Source of the DNA: Pseudomonadota bacterium
Lineage (GTDB): Bacteria; Pseudomonadota; Alphaproteobacteria; Sphingomonadales; Sphingomonadaceae
Direction: 5' to 3'
Assembly: GCA_023423775.1 (NCBI GenBank)
Contig: JAFAEZ010000196.1
Coordinates: forward strand, 1 to 5,539
Length of the DNA stretch: 5,539 nucleotides
The notes below the pieces were generated by a model. The model saw nothing but the letters and a program-made list of their open reading frames with translations. It ran no database searches and was not told the origin of the DNA. Shown piece by piece: positions 4,982-5,539 of the stretch. Every line of letters starts with the position of its first letter. Positions within the stretch are counted from its first letter, which is position 1. Both the position numbers and the translations under genes were made by a program.

Positions 4982-5500
4982 ATGGCGGGCAGCGTCAATA
5001 AAGTTATCCTGGTCGGCAATCTCGGCAACGATCCCGAATCTCGTTCCTTCGCCAATGGCGGCGAGGTGGTGAACCTCTCGGTCGCGACGACCGAGAGCTG
5101 GAAGGACCGCGACGGCAACAAGCAGGAGCGGACCGAGTGGCATCGCGTCGTGATCTTCAACGAGAATCTCGGCCGCGTCGCCAAGCAATATCTGCGCAAG
5201 GGCTCGAAGGTCTATCTCGAGGGCCAGCTCCAGACCCGCAAGTGGCAGGACAATAGCGGCCAGGACAAATATTCAACCGAGGTCGTGCTGCAGCGCTTCC
5301 GCGGCGAGCTGGTCCTTCTCGACAGCCGCGGCGGCGGCTCGGGCGGCGGCGGTGGCGGCTCCAGCTACGGCGACGATTTCGGCGGCGGCGGCTATGACAG
5401 CGGCGGCTTCGGCGGCGGCAGCAGCGGCGGCCAGTCGCGCCCGCAATCGCGCCCCGCGCCGGCGTTCGACAGCGCCCTCGACGACGACGTTCCCTTCTAA
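4982..5500 (+). CDS. ssb: Single-stranded DNA-binding protein
   Basis: Essential protein that coats single-stranded DNA in replication, recombination and repair, acting as a homotetramer and recruiting partners through its C-terminal tip. The 172-residue product has an N-terminal OB-fold (about 1-112) opening MAGSVNKVILVGNLGNDPE. The aromatic DNA-stacking residues correspond to E. coli Trp40, Trp54, Phe60 and Trp88 (here W40, W53, F59, W88). The linker (117-150) is almost entirely Gly, Ser, Tyr and Asp, then QSRPQSRPAP. The tail ends in DDDVPF, a conservative variant of the DDDIPF partner-binding tip. The ATG is set by AGGAG six bases upstream. It follows feoB by nine bases, an odd functional pairing, and any own promoter would have to lie inside feoB; I see no convincing one and no alphaproteobacterial LexA site (GTTC-N7-GTTC) in the last 170 bases. 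Only 39 GC-rich bases follow, with a weak hairpin at 5506-5520 and no T-run. Confidence 0.97.
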   Translation: MAGSVNKVILVGNLGNDPESRSFANGGEVVNLSVATTESWKDRDGNKQERTEWHRVVIFNENLGRVAKQYLRKGSKVYLEGQLQTRKWQDNSGQDKYSTEVVLQRFRGELVLLDSRGGGSGGGGGGSSYGDDFGGGGYDSGGFGGGSSGGQSRPQSRPAPAFDSALDDDVPF

Positions 5501-5539
5501 GGCTCAGCCCTGATCGGGCTCGCGGCGCGGCGCGCCGAG

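Noticed and set aside
5506..5520. Hairpin AGCCC-TGATC-GGGCT after ssb
   Set aside because: Only five stem pairs and no T-run, followed by GC-rich sequence cut by the window edge; too weak to call a terminator.

Overview
The window looks like ordinary chromosome from an alphaproteobacterium, most likely Sphingomonadales. GC content is high (roughly two thirds by eye). It carries a bacterial COQ9-family protein, a short-form FeoB of about 617 residues, and an SSB with a long glycine-rich linker ending in DDDVPF. The family-level assignment is inference, because no phylogenetic search could be run.

Layout, left to right. (1) Positions 1-400, minus strand: the 5' two-fifths or so of an Old Yellow Enzyme-type flavin oxidoreductase, cut by the window edge. 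(2) Positions 401-452: a short divergent regulatory gap with a promoter-like TTGACG element and a small palindrome. (3) Positions 453-1352, plus: an EamA/DMT-family exporter with ten predicted membrane segments. (4) Positions 1403-2062, plus: a COQ9-family ubiquinone-biosynthesis protein. (5) Positions 2062-2814, plus: a class I SAM-dependent methyltransferase whose GTG start shares one base with the COQ9 stop codon. (6) Positions 2815-2873: a compact boundary holding a plausible terminator hairpin, a Fur box and a promoter-like -10. (7) feoA (2874-3122) and feoB (3119-4972), overlapping by four bases. (8) ssb (4982-5500), nine bases after feoB, with its Shine-Dalgarno partly inside the feoB stop codon.

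Three functional units are suggested. The OYE/EamA pair is divergent and may share control elements. COQ9 and the methyltransferase form a translationally coupled pair, which makes a quinone-related role for the methyltransferase possible but unproven. feoAB is a ferrous-iron uptake operon with a recognisable Fur operator overlapping its predicted promoter, so iron repression is expected. ssb follows feoB so closely that either transcription reads through from an iron-regulated promoter or ssb has its own promoter inside feoB. A perfect DnaA-box sequence lies in feoB about 140 bases before ssb, on a short run of codons atypical for this genome.

I found no mobile element, CRISPR array, tRNA, rRNA or clearly novel multi-gene system. 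The points of interest are the regulatory overlaps and the feoB-ssb junction.
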